Source: an uncultured Treponema sp. (GTDB lineage Bacteria > Spirochaetota > Spirochaetia > Treponematales > Treponemataceae). From it: a DNA stretch of 64,000 nucleotides. Position 1 is the stretch's first letter; every line of letters begins with the position of its first letter. The notes under the pieces are model-generated. The model searched no databases and had not been told where the DNA came from. It was given only the letters and a program-made list of their open reading frames with translations. The position numbers were made by a program, and so were the translations under genes. Where the stretch lies: NCBI GenBank assembly GCA_945877425.1, contig CAMCRZ010000012.1, positions 1 through 64,000 on the forward strand. The letters run 5' to 3'. Positions 41,421-51,104 of this stretch are shown piece after piece.

Positions 41421-42776
41421 TCATAAGTTATTTGAAAAACCAAAATCAGAAAAAACAAGTTTGCCGTTAAAAAAAGAAGCCTTTACTTTTCCCGTAAGTT
41501 TTTTTCCTTCAAGAGGCGTAAACTTTCCTTTACTTGCAAACTTTTCTCCTTTTACAGTCCACACTTCATTTAAATCAACTATGGCAAAATCAGCCTTAAA
41601 GCCTTCTTTAAGAAAGCCTTTGTCTTTTAAGCCTAAAATTAAAGCAGCATTACCGCTCATAAGTGCAGAAAGTTTTTTTAGAGAAAATTTGTTTTCCTTT
41701 ACAAGAACCGTGTTGCATAAAGCAAAAGCTGTTTCCAATCCGCTGAAACCTGGACTTCCTGCAAGTTTATCTTCTTTAGTGTGAGGTGCATGGTCAGTTG
41801 CAATTACGTCAGCAGTGCCGTCTTTTAAAGCCTTTATGCATTCAAGCCTTGACTTTTCTTCCCTTAACGGCGGATTTACTATGTTAAATATTTCAGGTAA
41901 TTTTTCTCCGCTCAGCCCAAGATGATGAGGCGTTATTTCGCAAGTTACATTTACACCGCGCTTTTTTGCTTCCCTTACAGCTGATATGGAATTTTCAGTA
42001 CTTACGTGACAAAGGTGAATGTGGCACTTTGCTTCCCTGGCAAGAGAAATATTTCTGTAAGTTGCAGTGTCTTCTGCCAGAGCTAACAGAGCATTTGCCT
42101 GCTTTAAATTCTCTACAGCCGCTTTTTTTTCTGCAGCTGAAACTTTTTCTTTATTTAGCAAAGACAATGCATTTTGCCTGAACGGTCTGGCTGCATCAGC
42201 AAGAAACGGATCTTCACAATGGCAGCTTACAATGATTTTTTTCCCGGCAGCAATTTTCATAGCTTCCAGCATTACGGCAGAGTTGCAGACTTCTTTTCCG
42301 TCTTCAGTAATGACAGGCACAGTTTTTGCATCAAGTTCGTTAAGATGAGAAATTGTTTTACCGTCAAAATTTTCCGTTATGCTTACAGACTGAATTACAT
42401 CGGCAAATCCAAAAGCTTTAGCCCGATTGTTATTTATTACAGCCATTTCTTTTGAACTTACGACAGGCTTTGTATTAGGCATTAAAACTAAAGTTCCAAA
42501 CCCGCCGGCTGCAGCACTTCTGCTTCCTGATTCAATGTCTTCTTTTGCAGTTAAACCTGGATCCCTGAAATGAGCGTGCATATCAATAAAGCCGGGCATA
42601 ACAGTGCAGCCTTTTGCATCGTACTTTAAAACCGAATTGTCGGAAAGCATTTTCTTTACAGCATCTTTTCCAGGAAACCCTTCGATTTTATCATTGCAAA
42701 TTAAAACTGCACCATTTTTAATGTCTACGTCTGAATCAACAAGACGGGCATTATAAATCAATGTGTATTTTTTCAT
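41421..42776 (-). CDS. pyrC: dihydroorotase
   Basis: A 451-residue class I dihydroorotase (long, PyrC/AllB-like) of pyrimidine synthesis. Metal ligands are visible in FIDMHAHFRDPG near residue 63, SCHCED near residue 190, LCHVST near residue 245 and TDHAPHT near residue 317; the bridging lysine position before these is occupied by IAAGKK or similar. The family also contains allantoinase and hydantoinase; the overall match is best for dihydroorotase. GGAG precedes the ATG. No other pyr gene is in the window. Confidence 0.93.
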   Translation of the reverse strand: MKKYTLIYNARLVDSDVDIKNGAVLICNDKIEGFPGKDAVKKMLSDNSVLKYDAKGCTVMPGFIDMHAHFRDPGLTAKEDIESGSRSAAAGGFGTLVLMPNTKPVVSSKEMAVINNNRAKAFGFADVIQSVSITENFDGKTISHLNELDAKTVPVITEDGKEVCNSAVMLEAMKIAAGKKIIVSCHCEDPFLADAARPFRQNALSLLNKEKVSAAEKKAAVENLKQANALLALAEDTATYRNISLAREAKCHIHLCHVSTENSISAVREAKKRGVNVTCEITPHHLGLSGEKLPEIFNIVNPPLREEKSRLECIKALKDGTADVIATDHAPHTKEDKLAGSPGFSGLETAFALCNTVLVKENKFSLKKLSALMSGNAALILGLKDKGFLKEGFKADFAIVDLNEVWTVKGEKFASKGKFTPLEGKKLTGKVKASFFNGKLVFSDFGFSNNL

Positions 42777-42806
42777 TTTATTTTCTCCTAAAACAGTCCT
42801 GAAATT

Positions 42807-44855
42807 TTAGAAGCAGCAGTTATTTTTTCCTCTGTTTTTGCCTTCGTACATCATTTTGTCAGCACGCTTAAAGAGTTCCCTGCTTGTATCGCCTTTTTCA
42901 TAAGAAACAATTCCTGCTGTAGCCGTAACCTGCACGTTATGTTCATTGCACTTAATGACTTTCTTTTCAATTTTCTGCCTTAAAGTTTCGGCAAAAGAAA
43001 CAGCTTCGTCTTTATCAGTTTTAAGGGTTATCAGAATTTCTTCGCCGCCCCAACGGAATGCAAAATCACCATGCTTAAGTTCACGGGAAATAGTTTTCGT
43101 TACAGCTTTTAAAACTTCATCGCCAAAGTCGTGGCCGTAAGTGTCGTTTATGATTTTAAAATTATCAAGGTCAAAAAGAATAATGCTCAGCTTTTCTTTT
43201 TTATGCGAACACAACCGGATTGCCTTTTTCAAATAAGAGTTAAGGTAACGTCTGTTGTAAAGCCCTGTAAGTGTATCAAAGTAAATCAAAACCTTAAGCT
43301 TTTTTATTCCAAAAGTAAGAAGCAGCACTATAACGACAATGCTTAAAATAGTAAAACCAATGAACTTTAAGTTTGCCTTAATAAAGCCCGCAAAAGTATG
43401 TTCATAATTTTTAAGCGAATACTTTGTAATAAGTGAACTTATTTCCTGCCGTGAAATAGTTTCCATAAGTTTATTTATCATGCTGGCAAAAGGAGCATTT
43501 TCCTGTTTAACGGCAAAGCACAGGGACATTTCATCTGTAAGTGCAAGAGTTTTAAGCTTTTCGTATTCCACGTTATTGTGAAGCATTGACTGTGCAGCGT
43601 AAACGTTTATTACAACGCCTGAAACTTCATTATTTAAAACTGCATCGAAACACTCTTTAAGTGTAGAAAATATTTTTTGCCTTGCATAAGGATATTCTTT
43701 CTTTACGAATTTACGTGCCCGTCTGTCTTCACGAACTGCTACACTTTCCATAAATTCAGACCGTGTGTTTGGATTAAAAACGTACGCCAGATTGTAATTT
43801 AAAATCGAACTTGTAAGCAGATTATTTTCTTTGTCGCTTGTTATGTTTTGTGAAAAAGGAAAAGCTGCAGTAATTTCGCCCTTATCAAGAGCCTGCTGCA
43901 TTTCGCTGTAAGTGTCAAATTCTCTGTAAGAAACGTTTAAATCACTAAAATCAAAGTAAAAAAGAAGATAATCTAAAATATAAGTAACAATACCTTCTTC
44001 CTGCTTTTCTTCTTCATTGTAGGCGCAAAAAGGCAAATCTTCTGAAGTAATGCCTATTACAATTTCCTTGTGATTTTCAACCCACTTTTTTTCCCTTTCA
44101 GAAAGGCATTTTGTTGTAGTTGAATAAGTAAAATATTTTGCCCAAAGATTGCTTACATAATACGGATAAGTAAAATTGATTTCGTCTAATGCTTCGTTCA
44201 GCTCTTCCAGAATTTCAGGGCTCTTTTTCGACACAGCAAGGTAAATGTCCGAAGAACCCACTTTTACAACAGGTTCCCAAGTTTCTTCTGCAACAGTATC
44301 AATTCCAAGAAAAAGCTCAAAAAGATTTTCGTTAAATTCAGTTTCTAAATCTTCACTGTAAGGACGTTCCGTAACAACAAGGTTAACGTTATTTTTTTTC
44401 ATCCACTCTTTTAATAGCAGACTCTGATAAGAATCTTTTCCAACGTAAATTGTCTTGCCGTCAAACACATCATAGTTACTGCCTATAAAGTTTAAATCTA
44501 TCTTGCTGTAAAGGTAATAACTTTCTGCGCCCATTGAATGTTTTGGATAAAAAAGTTCTCTTTCTCTTTCTTTAGAGTAAGAAATATCAGGCAGCAAATC
44601 AATTTCGCCCTTTAATAATTTTTCGTAAAGCGTATCCCAATAACCGTAGACGTATTCATACTGCCAGTCGTCTGTGTAAAGAAGAAGGTTCTGGACATAT
44701 TCGTAAGCATAGCCGCTTTTTTCATCTTCATCAGAAAAACCTGACATAAAATTACCGGCATCAATGTAATATCCAACCCTTACTGTTTTTGAAAATACCC
44801 AATTAACAGATATAACTGCCAGAATCAGGTAAAAAAGTTTTCTTTTCATAACCAT
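42807..44855 (-). CDS. diguanylate cyclase with two periplasmic substrate-binding (SBP3-like) domains
   Basis: A 682-residue sensor: signal sequence (about residues 3-22), two tandem amino-acid-binding-like domains (about 25-235 and 260-480; VRVGYYIDAGNFMSGFSDED and IVIGITSEDLPFCAYNEEEK mark their starts), a membrane helix near 492-515 (FIGFTILSIVVIVLLLTFGI) and a GGDEF domain. The active-site loop is RWGGEEI, with Ile instead of Phe at the last position; the inhibitory site position reads KHGD rather than RxxD, so product inhibition may be weak. It would link periplasmic small-molecule binding to c-di-GMP synthesis. It follows pheS on the same strand. Confidence 0.9.
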   Translation of the reverse strand: MVMKRKLFYLILAVISVNWVFSKTVRVGYYIDAGNFMSGFSDEDEKSGYAYEYVQNLLLYTDDWQYEYVYGYWDTLYEKLLKGEIDLLPDISYSKERERELFYPKHSMGAESYYLYSKIDLNFIGSNYDVFDGKTIYVGKDSYQSLLLKEWMKKNNVNLVVTERPYSEDLETEFNENLFELFLGIDTVAEETWEPVVKVGSSDIYLAVSKKSPEILEELNEALDEINFTYPYYVSNLWAKYFTYSTTTKCLSEREKKWVENHKEIVIGITSEDLPFCAYNEEEKQEEGIVTYILDYLLFYFDFSDLNVSYREFDTYSEMQQALDKGEITAAFPFSQNITSDKENNLLTSSILNYNLAYVFNPNTRSEFMESVAVREDRRARKFVKKEYPYARQKIFSTLKECFDAVLNNEVSGVVINVYAAQSMLHNNVEYEKLKTLALTDEMSLCFAVKQENAPFASMINKLMETISRQEISSLITKYSLKNYEHTFAGFIKANLKFIGFTILSIVVIVLLLTFGIKKLKVLIYFDTLTGLYNRRYLNSYLKKAIRLCSHKKEKLSIILFDLDNFKIINDTYGHDFGDEVLKAVTKTISRELKHGDFAFRWGGEEILITLKTDKDEAVSFAETLRQKIEKKVIKCNEHNVQVTATAGIVSYEKGDTSRELFKRADKMMYEGKNRGKNNCCF

Positions 44856-44928
44856 ACTCTTAAAATAAGGTTTTAAGAAAGTGTTTTTCTATACGCAGCA
44901 ACTTTAACTTGTAAAATAGAGCAGTAAG

Positions 44929-46488
44929 TTAGAATTTTGCTTTACGAAGTCTCACTCTTTCTATATCTTCGCAGAACAATTCACGTAAATCGTTCAAGCC
45001 TAAAGCCATTAAAGCCATGCGGTCAATTCCAATTCCCCAAGCAAGAACAGGCACATCTATGCCCATTGCTTTTGTAACTTCAGGACGGAAAATACCTGAA
45101 CCGCCAAGCTCAAACCAGCCAAGTTTAGGATGCTTAATATGAACTTCAATAGAAGGCTCTGTAAACGGAAAGTATCCAGGAACGTATTTAACTTCTTCAG
45201 CACCGGCAATTTCTGTAGCAAACATTTTAAGTATTCCTAAAAGATTGCACAGGTTTGCATCTTCGCCAAGAATAATTCCTTCTGTCTGATAAAAATCGCT
45301 TAAGTGTGTAGCATCTACTTTGTCGTAGCGGAAACAGCGTGCAATACCAAAATACTTGCCTGGAATTTCTGCCTTTGCCAGTTGATGTGCTGACAAAACT
45401 GTTCCTTGAGAACGCATAATAAGACGGCGTGTAAATTCATGATCAAATTCATAATTCCAGCCACGGCTTCCTGTATTTCCACCGTTTTTGTGAACAGCAG
45501 CAACATTGCTTAAAAATGGTTCTTCAATTTCTTTAGCGTGAGTTGGATTTTTTAACCTGTAAACATCGTGAATGTCACGGGCTGCATGAAATTGAGGCAT
45601 AAAAAGTGCATCACCGTTCCAGAATTCAGTTTCAACAAGAGGTCCGTCAAACTCCTGGAAGCCGAGAGAACAAAGCTTGTCCTTTACAGATTCAAGGAAC
45701 TGCACATAAGGATTAGTTCTTCCCGGAATAATGCGTGCCGGCGGAATAGAAATATTGTAACCACGGAAAGTTCCCTTTTTCCATTCACCGCTGGAAAGCA
45801 TGGAAGGCGTAATTTCACCAATTTCGTTGCCTGTAATTCCTGCTGATTTAAGTGCTTCTGCAACTTTTTCAAATGCCTGTGTAAGTTTATATGCTACAGT
45901 TTCACGTTCAATTGTTTTAAAAGGAGTGTCGCTTATGCCGCGTTTTTTTGTAAGGCCAGCCATTATTTCAATTTCAGCCTTAGTTAAATCTGCAGCATCA
46001 AGCTGGGAATTTTCTGCTTTAGAAGCTCTTTCTATTAAAGATTTTGAAACAGCAAAACGCTCTGGAAGTGGATTTCCTTTATATTCAGCCTTTTTTTCAC
46101 TATTCATTCCAAGAACATTGTCCTTGCTTAATGAACCGAAAGCCGAACCAACATCTTTGTTTTCAATACCAAGTGCCTGAGCAATTTCAGGAAGATGTTT
46201 AGGACCGTTATTTTTTAAGAATTCAACAATTCTTTCTTCGGCAAAACCGTCTTTTAAAACTTTACGTCCAAAATCAGTAAGTTCAAAATATGTGTGAGGA
46301 GTACGGCTTACTTCTGCAAGAAGCTTTTTTCCTGCAAGCCAGCTGAATGCCTGATTTGCATGACCTTCTTTATAGCCAAGTTCCACCTGCAGACGTGTAG
46401 ATGTTAATTCATCTTTCAAGCCATAATGAAGAAGAACTTTTGTTTCAAGAGGATGTAAATTTTTAATAAGAGTTTTTAGATCTGCCAT
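44929..46488 (-). CDS. pheS: phenylalanyl-tRNA synthetase alpha subunit, archaeal type
   Basis: A 519-residue class II synthetase subunit, far longer than the usual bacterial PheS (about 330-350). The N-terminal 200 residues form winged-helix modules (LEVGYKEGHA-like VELGYKEGHANQAFSWL, then EIAQALGIENKD) as in archaeal and eukaryotic PheRS. Class II motifs: FDGPLVETEFWNGDALFMPQ near 290, RSQGTVLSAHQLA near 370, GWFELGGSGIFRPEV near 465 and GIGIDRMALMALG near 500. Spirochaetes are known to carry the archaeal form. pheT is not adjacent. The ribosome site is weak (TGGAAA). Confidence 0.95.
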   Translation of the reverse strand: MADLKTLIKNLHPLETKVLLHYGLKDELTSTRLQVELGYKEGHANQAFSWLAGKKLLAEVSRTPHTYFELTDFGRKVLKDGFAEERIVEFLKNNGPKHLPEIAQALGIENKDVGSAFGSLSKDNVLGMNSEKKAEYKGNPLPERFAVSKSLIERASKAENSQLDAADLTKAEIEIMAGLTKKRGISDTPFKTIERETVAYKLTQAFEKVAEALKSAGITGNEIGEITPSMLSSGEWKKGTFRGYNISIPPARIIPGRTNPYVQFLESVKDKLCSLGFQEFDGPLVETEFWNGDALFMPQFHAARDIHDVYRLKNPTHAKEIEEPFLSNVAAVHKNGGNTGSRGWNYEFDHEFTRRLIMRSQGTVLSAHQLAKAEIPGKYFGIARCFRYDKVDATHLSDFYQTEGIILGEDANLCNLLGILKMFATEIAGAEEVKYVPGYFPFTEPSIEVHIKHPKLGWFELGGSGIFRPEVTKAMGIDVPVLAWGIGIDRMALMALGLNDLRELFCEDIERVRLRKAKF

Positions 46489-46541
46489 TTTTTTTCCAAT
46501 TAGTAAAGTGTTTGTTGTTTCAGTTGAGAATGTTGTTATGC

Positions 46542-46952
46542 TTATCTTGTAAATATTACCTGAGAAACATAAGTTGCCATTCTCATTCCACGATCATCTT
46601 TAAAGTACTTTACTTTATCTTTTGCTTTATAAGTATAGTGTTTGTATTTATTTTCAAGAGCGAAATCTTCGTATACAGCAATTGAAGTGTTCATAGCTTC
46701 ACCCTGATCAAAACTTGCTGCCATACAAGTGTAGTAAAGGCGAACTTCACCAGTAAGCGGTGTGTATTCAAGTTCAATATTTACAGACTTTGCTTTTTCG
46801 TGAAGGTAAGCATATTTATCTTCAATCTTGATGATTTGTGTTGCAGTATCCTGATAGCTGTCTAAAGCTTCCACTGTTGCATCTGATGCAGTTTGTGCAA
46901 AAACTGTTCCAAAAATAAATAATGCAGCTGCTAAAACTAAAATTTTCTTCAT
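46542..46952 (-). CDS. small exported protein, unknown function
   Basis: 136 residues from the ATG at 46952, behind a strong GGAGG. Signal peptide KKILVLAAALFIFGTVFAQ with cleavage after AQ; the mature part of about 115 residues is mixed and charged, with a pattern YLHEKAKSVNIELEYTPLTG and YKHYTYKAKDKVKYFKDD. I do not recognise it. It lies 14 bases after the neighbouring exported-protein gene on the same strand, and the two probably function in the same process at the envelope. Confidence 0.7.
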   Translation of the reverse strand: MKKILVLAAALFIFGTVFAQTASDATVEALDSYQDTATQIIKIEDKYAYLHEKAKSVNIELEYTPLTGEVRLYYTCMAASFDQGEAMNTSIAVYEDFALENKYKHYTYKAKDKVKYFKDDRGMRMATYVSQVIFTR

Positions 46953-46966
46953 GATTACCTCCAAAG

Positions 46967-47755
46967 TTAGTAATATCGATATGGAACTATTCTATCAGTT
47001 TCAAGAAAAAAATCAAGGTCAACTATATACTTGCCTTCCTTTATATAAATTCTCGGATTTCCAGTAAGTAACACTTTTCCTGAAATTTCTTTAGGTTTGT
47101 TTTTTATCATTGTGCGCCAGTATTCCCTTACAGCGTTTTTAACGGCATTACTGCAGGCTTCCTTTATGCCTTCAAATCCATCTTCCACAGAACCGCTGCC
47201 ATTTCCGTGTATTTTAGAATGAACTATGGAATTCCACATATCATAACTGCGGATCTGCTCTTTTGTCCTGTCACAGTAAACCCAGCTTATAAGTTTGTTT
47301 CCAGACACTTCAGGATAATGGAACGTCAGGTGATTTATGTCAGGGTTAAAAGGCTCAACTTCCTTAAAGCTCCAGAATTCTTCCACATTTCTGCTTTTAT
47401 CCAAAGGCGTATACTCAAACTCCCAGCCGCTTAACATTCCTGATATTAAAAAAGGCGCTGTTTCCTTAGTTCTGTCAATTGCAAAATCAAACAGAAGGTG
47501 AAACATTTTTTCTTTTTCCGTGTAATTTCCTGCTTTTTCACTTTCAGTCTTATCTGCTGATTTATTTTCAGGAAGCTCTTCTTTTTGAGAAAAATCTTCT
47601 TCGTTAACAGAAAACTGCCCCGGAAACGGATCTAAATCTGCCCAGACGCAAATACGCAACTGTTCTCTTTCAGAAGGTGCCTGTGAGTAAGCAAAAACTG
47701 TCTTTAGCGAAAAAATTAAGGCGAAAAGTGCTAGTTTGAAAATGTGTCTTTCCAT
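46967..47755 (-). CDS. exported protein, unknown function
   Basis: 262 residues from the ATG at 47755, which sits within the last codons of the rhomboid gene (out of frame), implying translational coupling; an upstream in-frame start at 47800 would lie deeper in that gene. Signal peptide LALFALIFSLKTVFAYSQ. The mature protein has an acidic spacer (EEDFSQKEELPENKSADK) and a domain with many aromatic residues, ending in DLDFFLETDRIVPYRYY. I do not recognise the family. It belongs to a minus-strand group with the rhomboid protease and the exported 46542-46952 protein. Confidence 0.68.
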   Translation of the reverse strand: MERHIFKLALFALIFSLKTVFAYSQAPSEREQLRICVWADLDPFPGQFSVNEEDFSQKEELPENKSADKTESEKAGNYTEKEKMFHLLFDFAIDRTKETAPFLISGMLSGWEFEYTPLDKSRNVEEFWSFKEVEPFNPDINHLTFHYPEVSGNKLISWVYCDRTKEQIRSYDMWNSIVHSKIHGNGSGSVEDGFEGIKEACSNAVKNAVREYWRTMIKNKPKEISGKVLLTGNPRIYIKEGKYIVDLDFFLETDRIVPYRYY

Positions 47756-48360
47756 ATTTTCATTGGATGGACGCCCATTCTTACGACAAAGTAAATCCAT
47801 GCCACAACAAATCCGGTTAAATGAGTTAAGTGTGCAGTTGAATCCATAGAAAACTGACTTACAAATTCAATTACTGCATAAAGTAAAACAAGAACCGGCG
47901 CTTGAATAGGAAGAATTCCCCAGATAAATACTCTGTTCCTTGGAAAAATAACAGCGTATGCAAAAAGAAGTGCGTAAATTGCTCCGCTTGCACCCATTAA
48001 AAATACAGGCATATGAAATTTGCTGTAAACTATGATGGAAATAATGCCGTCTAAAAAACCCGTTAATAAATAGAAAAGCACAAATTCTTTACTGCCGATT
48101 GCCCGTTCAATGCTGTAACCGAAACAAATCAAAGCAATCATATTGAACAGAATGTGGCTCCAGTTTGAATGTACGAACATATAAGTTAAAGGCTGCCAGA
48201 AACAGTGAAAAGGTCCGTCTCTCATAAACACATAATTTGCACTAAGCCATACTTTTACATTTGGACTTACCATGGAAACGAAAAATACAGCTAAATTGAT
48301 TAAGACAATTGTAAGAGTTGCATTTACGAACGTATATCTAAAAGGTTTTCTTAAAAACAT
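47731..48360 (-). CDS. rhomboid-family intramembrane serine protease
   Basis: A 209-residue protein with about six membrane helices. The catalytic serine is in MGASGAIYALL near residue 125, the catalytic histidine in HLTHLTGFVVAW near residue 178, and the helix-2 HSNWSHILFNM provides the conserved histidine/asparagine pair. Such proteases cleave helices within the membrane. The active site looks intact. It starts 18 bases after the GAF-GGDEF gene; the exported-protein gene behind it overlaps its end, and one of those exported proteins might be a substrate, although no evidence exists. Confidence 0.9.
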   Translation of the reverse strand: MFLRKPFRYTFVNATLTIVLINLAVFFVSMVSPNVKVWLSANYVFMRDGPFHCFWQPLTYMFVHSNWSHILFNMIALICFGYSIERAIGSKEFVLFYLLTGFLDGIISIIVYSKFHMPVFLMGASGAIYALLFAYAVIFPRNRVFIWGILPIQAPVLVLLYAVIEFVSQFSMDSTAHLTHLTGFVVAWIYFVVRMGVHPMKIWKDTFSN

Positions 48361-48378
48361 CGGCTTTACGGCTTTAAA

Positions 48379-49518
48379 TTACTGCTGATTTTCCCTGTCA
48401 ATTTCTGCAATAACCTGTTCATCAGCAAAAGAAACTTTATTTCTTCCAGTACGCTTTGAATAGTAAAGTGCTTTATCTGCCTGATCTACAAGTTCCTTTG
48501 CATTAGTAACAGGATTTTCGTCTACAGAAAATTCAGAAACTCCTACAGAAAGAGTAACCTTCATATGTTCATTCTGATAGAAAAAGTCAAAGTCTTCTAC
48601 TGATTTCCTGATTCTTTCTGCTACAAGCATTGCTTCTTCTCTGGCAGTTACAGGAAGCATAACCGTAAACTCTTCTCCACCATAACGGCTGGCCATATCA
48701 TCATTACGGATATTACTTTTAATAATACGGGCAACTGTCTGCAAAACGTAATCACCGCAAGCATGGCCGTAAGTGTCGTTAAACTTTTTAAAGAAGTCAA
48801 TATCAAGCATTAAAACACAAAGCTTTTCTTTTTGAGAAAAACAGGCGTCAATTTTATCTGTCAGAATATTGAAGAAGTAATACCTTAACTTCAGATGAGT
48901 CATCATGTCTGTGGAAGACTGTTCTACAAGAGAAGCATTGTTTACGGCAATAGAAGCTAAAGAAGCAATAGTTCCTATTTCGTTGCGTTCATAATCAGTA
49001 TAAGTTGCGCCGTCTACATCAATGGCAATGCGTTCTCCAAGAATTAAAAATCCGTTTATATGATTTTTTACACTGAGAATGACAATAAGCGAAGGATTTA
49101 TTTCCTTAAGCATTTTGAATTCTTCTGTATCAGAAAGTGCAGGCTCTAAGTCGTCGAGGGTAAAAACTGAACCGAATTCAGCTATCTTTTCACAAAATAC
49201 TGAATGTGAAGAAATTTTATAGTCACGGCTAGGATCAATTTCCAGACCGCTGTAATTTCTCTTAAGGTAAAAATCGGAATTTTCAATTGATTCTTTTATA
49301 AAAATTCCAGCACCCATAACACGCATTTGTGCCATAACAATATAAAGCACTGATTCAATCAAATTTGGAAGTTCAAGAGTTGTACACAAAGAGCGGGAAA
49401 TTTCCAGCATCTGCTGCAAGTCGTAAATTTGCTTTTCGTAATGAGAAAGGGCTTCTTTGTCAGATTGAATTGTGGCGTGAATAATGCCTTCCTGAATTGC
49501 TTTAGTTTCTTTATCCAT
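48379..49518 (-). CDS. cytoplasmic GAF-GGDEF diguanylate cyclase
   Basis: A 379-residue c-di-GMP synthase without membrane segments. An N-terminal helix (residues about 15-45) leads into a GAF-like sensory domain (about 50-200), followed by the GGDEF domain with SRYGGEEF near residue 300. The RxxD inhibitory site is intact exactly five residues upstream (RNDD-x5-GGEEF), so feedback inhibition is expected. The start codon overlaps the stop of the upstream gene (shared base), indicating coupling to the unknown spirochaete protein at 49518-51092. Confidence 0.93.
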   Translation of the reverse strand: MDKETKAIQEGIIHATIQSDKEALSHYEKQIYDLQQMLEISRSLCTTLELPNLIESVLYIVMAQMRVMGAGIFIKESIENSDFYLKRNYSGLEIDPSRDYKISSHSVFCEKIAEFGSVFTLDDLEPALSDTEEFKMLKEINPSLIVILSVKNHINGFLILGERIAIDVDGATYTDYERNEIGTIASLASIAVNNASLVEQSSTDMMTHLKLRYYFFNILTDKIDACFSQKEKLCVLMLDIDFFKKFNDTYGHACGDYVLQTVARIIKSNIRNDDMASRYGGEEFTVMLPVTAREEAMLVAERIRKSVEDFDFFYQNEHMKVTLSVGVSEFSVDENPVTNAKELVDQADKALYYSKRTGRNKVSFADEQVIAEIDRENQQ

Positions 49519-51092
49519 TATTTTTTCTCTGCTCCAATTATAACATAATTCTTCATTATTTCAAGGAATACCTTCCACAGCGGAAACTGTAACTCGAAAA
49601 GTCCTGTTTTATCCCTGTTTCTAGAAGAATTCATAAGCGTTTTTAAATTCGTAATAAGTTCTGAACTTGGTTTTTTAGCTTCAATTACAATATCTGCAAG
49701 CCGTTTGTGAAGCTGATTTATATTATTTGTTTCTTCCTGAATAATTGATTTTGCTTCCTTGTTGATTTTGTCAATCATTTCCCTAAGCTTTACGCCAAAA
49801 GTTGCATCTCTGTGGCTGTCGTGAATAAGACCTGTAATAAGGGCTTCGTCAAATTTGCTACCTCTGGAAAAATTCTTTTCAAATTCACTTATTCTTTCCA
49901 TTGCCTCGTTTAAAGTAAAAACTATTGCAGAAAAATCACTTTTGTAAGCCGGATTATTAAAAAAGCCTTCTATTACAATGTCATTTACAACAGCTTTTAC
50001 GCTTTCTTCGTAAAAGAAAAAAATAAACGTCTTTAAAACCTGCATTGGAAGTATAAACGAAAAAGACTGAGGCGTACTTTGCTTAAGCTGATTGTTTACG
50101 TCAGCATTGTATCCTGCAAGAGGGAGAAGCTGCTTATCGCCAAAAAGGTCGTGAACTTTGGAACTGATAGTTTCGTCCTGGATTTCATTTTTAAGGCGCT
50201 TTTCATCAACAACAAAACGCTGTTCAAGGAATTCAGCATATTTTTTTCTAGCATTTCCGTGGTAAACAGCTTTCTGGGGAACATATTCAGAATCTTTTTT
50301 TGAAAGCCTTATAAAAGCAAGCAAAACTTCCTTATTGAACACGTGTTTTACAATACTCTGAATTTTCCTCAAATTTCCAATAAGAGAGTTTACTTTTTCA
50401 TCATCAAACTGATTTCTATTGTAAAGTTTATAAAGTGCCAGAATTGCATTGCTTAAAGAACTTGTAACGTCCATATCTGCAATAACGTAATACAAATCGC
50501 AAAGTGCCGTTTCCAGCAAATCAATCGGAATAGCCTGAAAAGACGGTGCTGTATTTTCCAAGCCACGGAAATTTTCGTCAAACAGCCTGATGACAGAAAC
50601 GTAATTAAAGTGACATATATCATTTAACTGCTTGATTTTATCTAAAACAGAATCAATTTTCATAAAAACAGGATTGTTCATCTGGCGCACAACTTTTTCC
50701 AGCTCGTGATGCTCATTTTCAAAATAACGCAAAAGAGAAGTTGCCTGTAACGCTCCGTCTTTACGCTGCTCATAATCCATTCTCTGAATTATTTCCTGAG
50801 CTTCATCATCAAAGCCTGTAAGAAGAAGCTGCTCTTCAAAACGATGGTTACGCTCTAAGTTGTCAGAACAAATTGTTTCACCTAAAAGATCACCGATTTT
50901 TTTTGTATTTGAATAAAGAATACGCAGGCCTTCTGCAAAGTTTGGCTGAACAAGGCTGTTTTTGTAAAGATTTGGTGCAAGAAGTTTCAATTCATTTTCA
51001 AGCTTACGAACAGTCTGACGCTGTTTAACTTCAGGTGATGAGGATTGAAATAAAGACTGGAAAAATTCCGCAAGACTTTTGAAAATTGACAT
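49518..51092 (-). CDS. large helical spirochaete-conserved hypothetical protein
   Basis: A 524-residue, predominantly helical cytoplasmic protein with no signal, no membrane helix and no catalytic motif I can find. Features: N-terminal FKSLAEFFQSLFQSS, a repeated pattern of charged helices through the middle, and a Q/E-rich segment EAKSIIQEETNNINQLHKRL in the last quarter. I recall a spirochaete family of this size (possibly Pfam DUF5312), but this is from memory. It is translationally coupled to the downstream GAF-GGDEF gene and could be involved in c-di-GMP-related control; that is inference. Confidence 0.72.
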   Translation of the reverse strand: MSIFKSLAEFFQSLFQSSSPEVKQRQTVRKLENELKLLAPNLYKNSLVQPNFAEGLRILYSNTKKIGDLLGETICSDNLERNHRFEEQLLLTGFDDEAQEIIQRMDYEQRKDGALQATSLLRYFENEHHELEKVVRQMNNPVFMKIDSVLDKIKQLNDICHFNYVSVIRLFDENFRGLENTAPSFQAIPIDLLETALCDLYYVIADMDVTSSLSNAILALYKLYNRNQFDDEKVNSLIGNLRKIQSIVKHVFNKEVLLAFIRLSKKDSEYVPQKAVYHGNARKKYAEFLEQRFVVDEKRLKNEIQDETISSKVHDLFGDKQLLPLAGYNADVNNQLKQSTPQSFSFILPMQVLKTFIFFFYEESVKAVVNDIVIEGFFNNPAYKSDFSAIVFTLNEAMERISEFEKNFSRGSKFDEALITGLIHDSHRDATFGVKLREMIDKINKEAKSIIQEETNNINQLHKRLADIVIEAKKPSSELITNLKTLMNSSRNRDKTGLFELQFPLWKVFLEIMKNYVIIGAEKK

Positions 51093-51104
51093 TGTACTAT
51101 TTTA

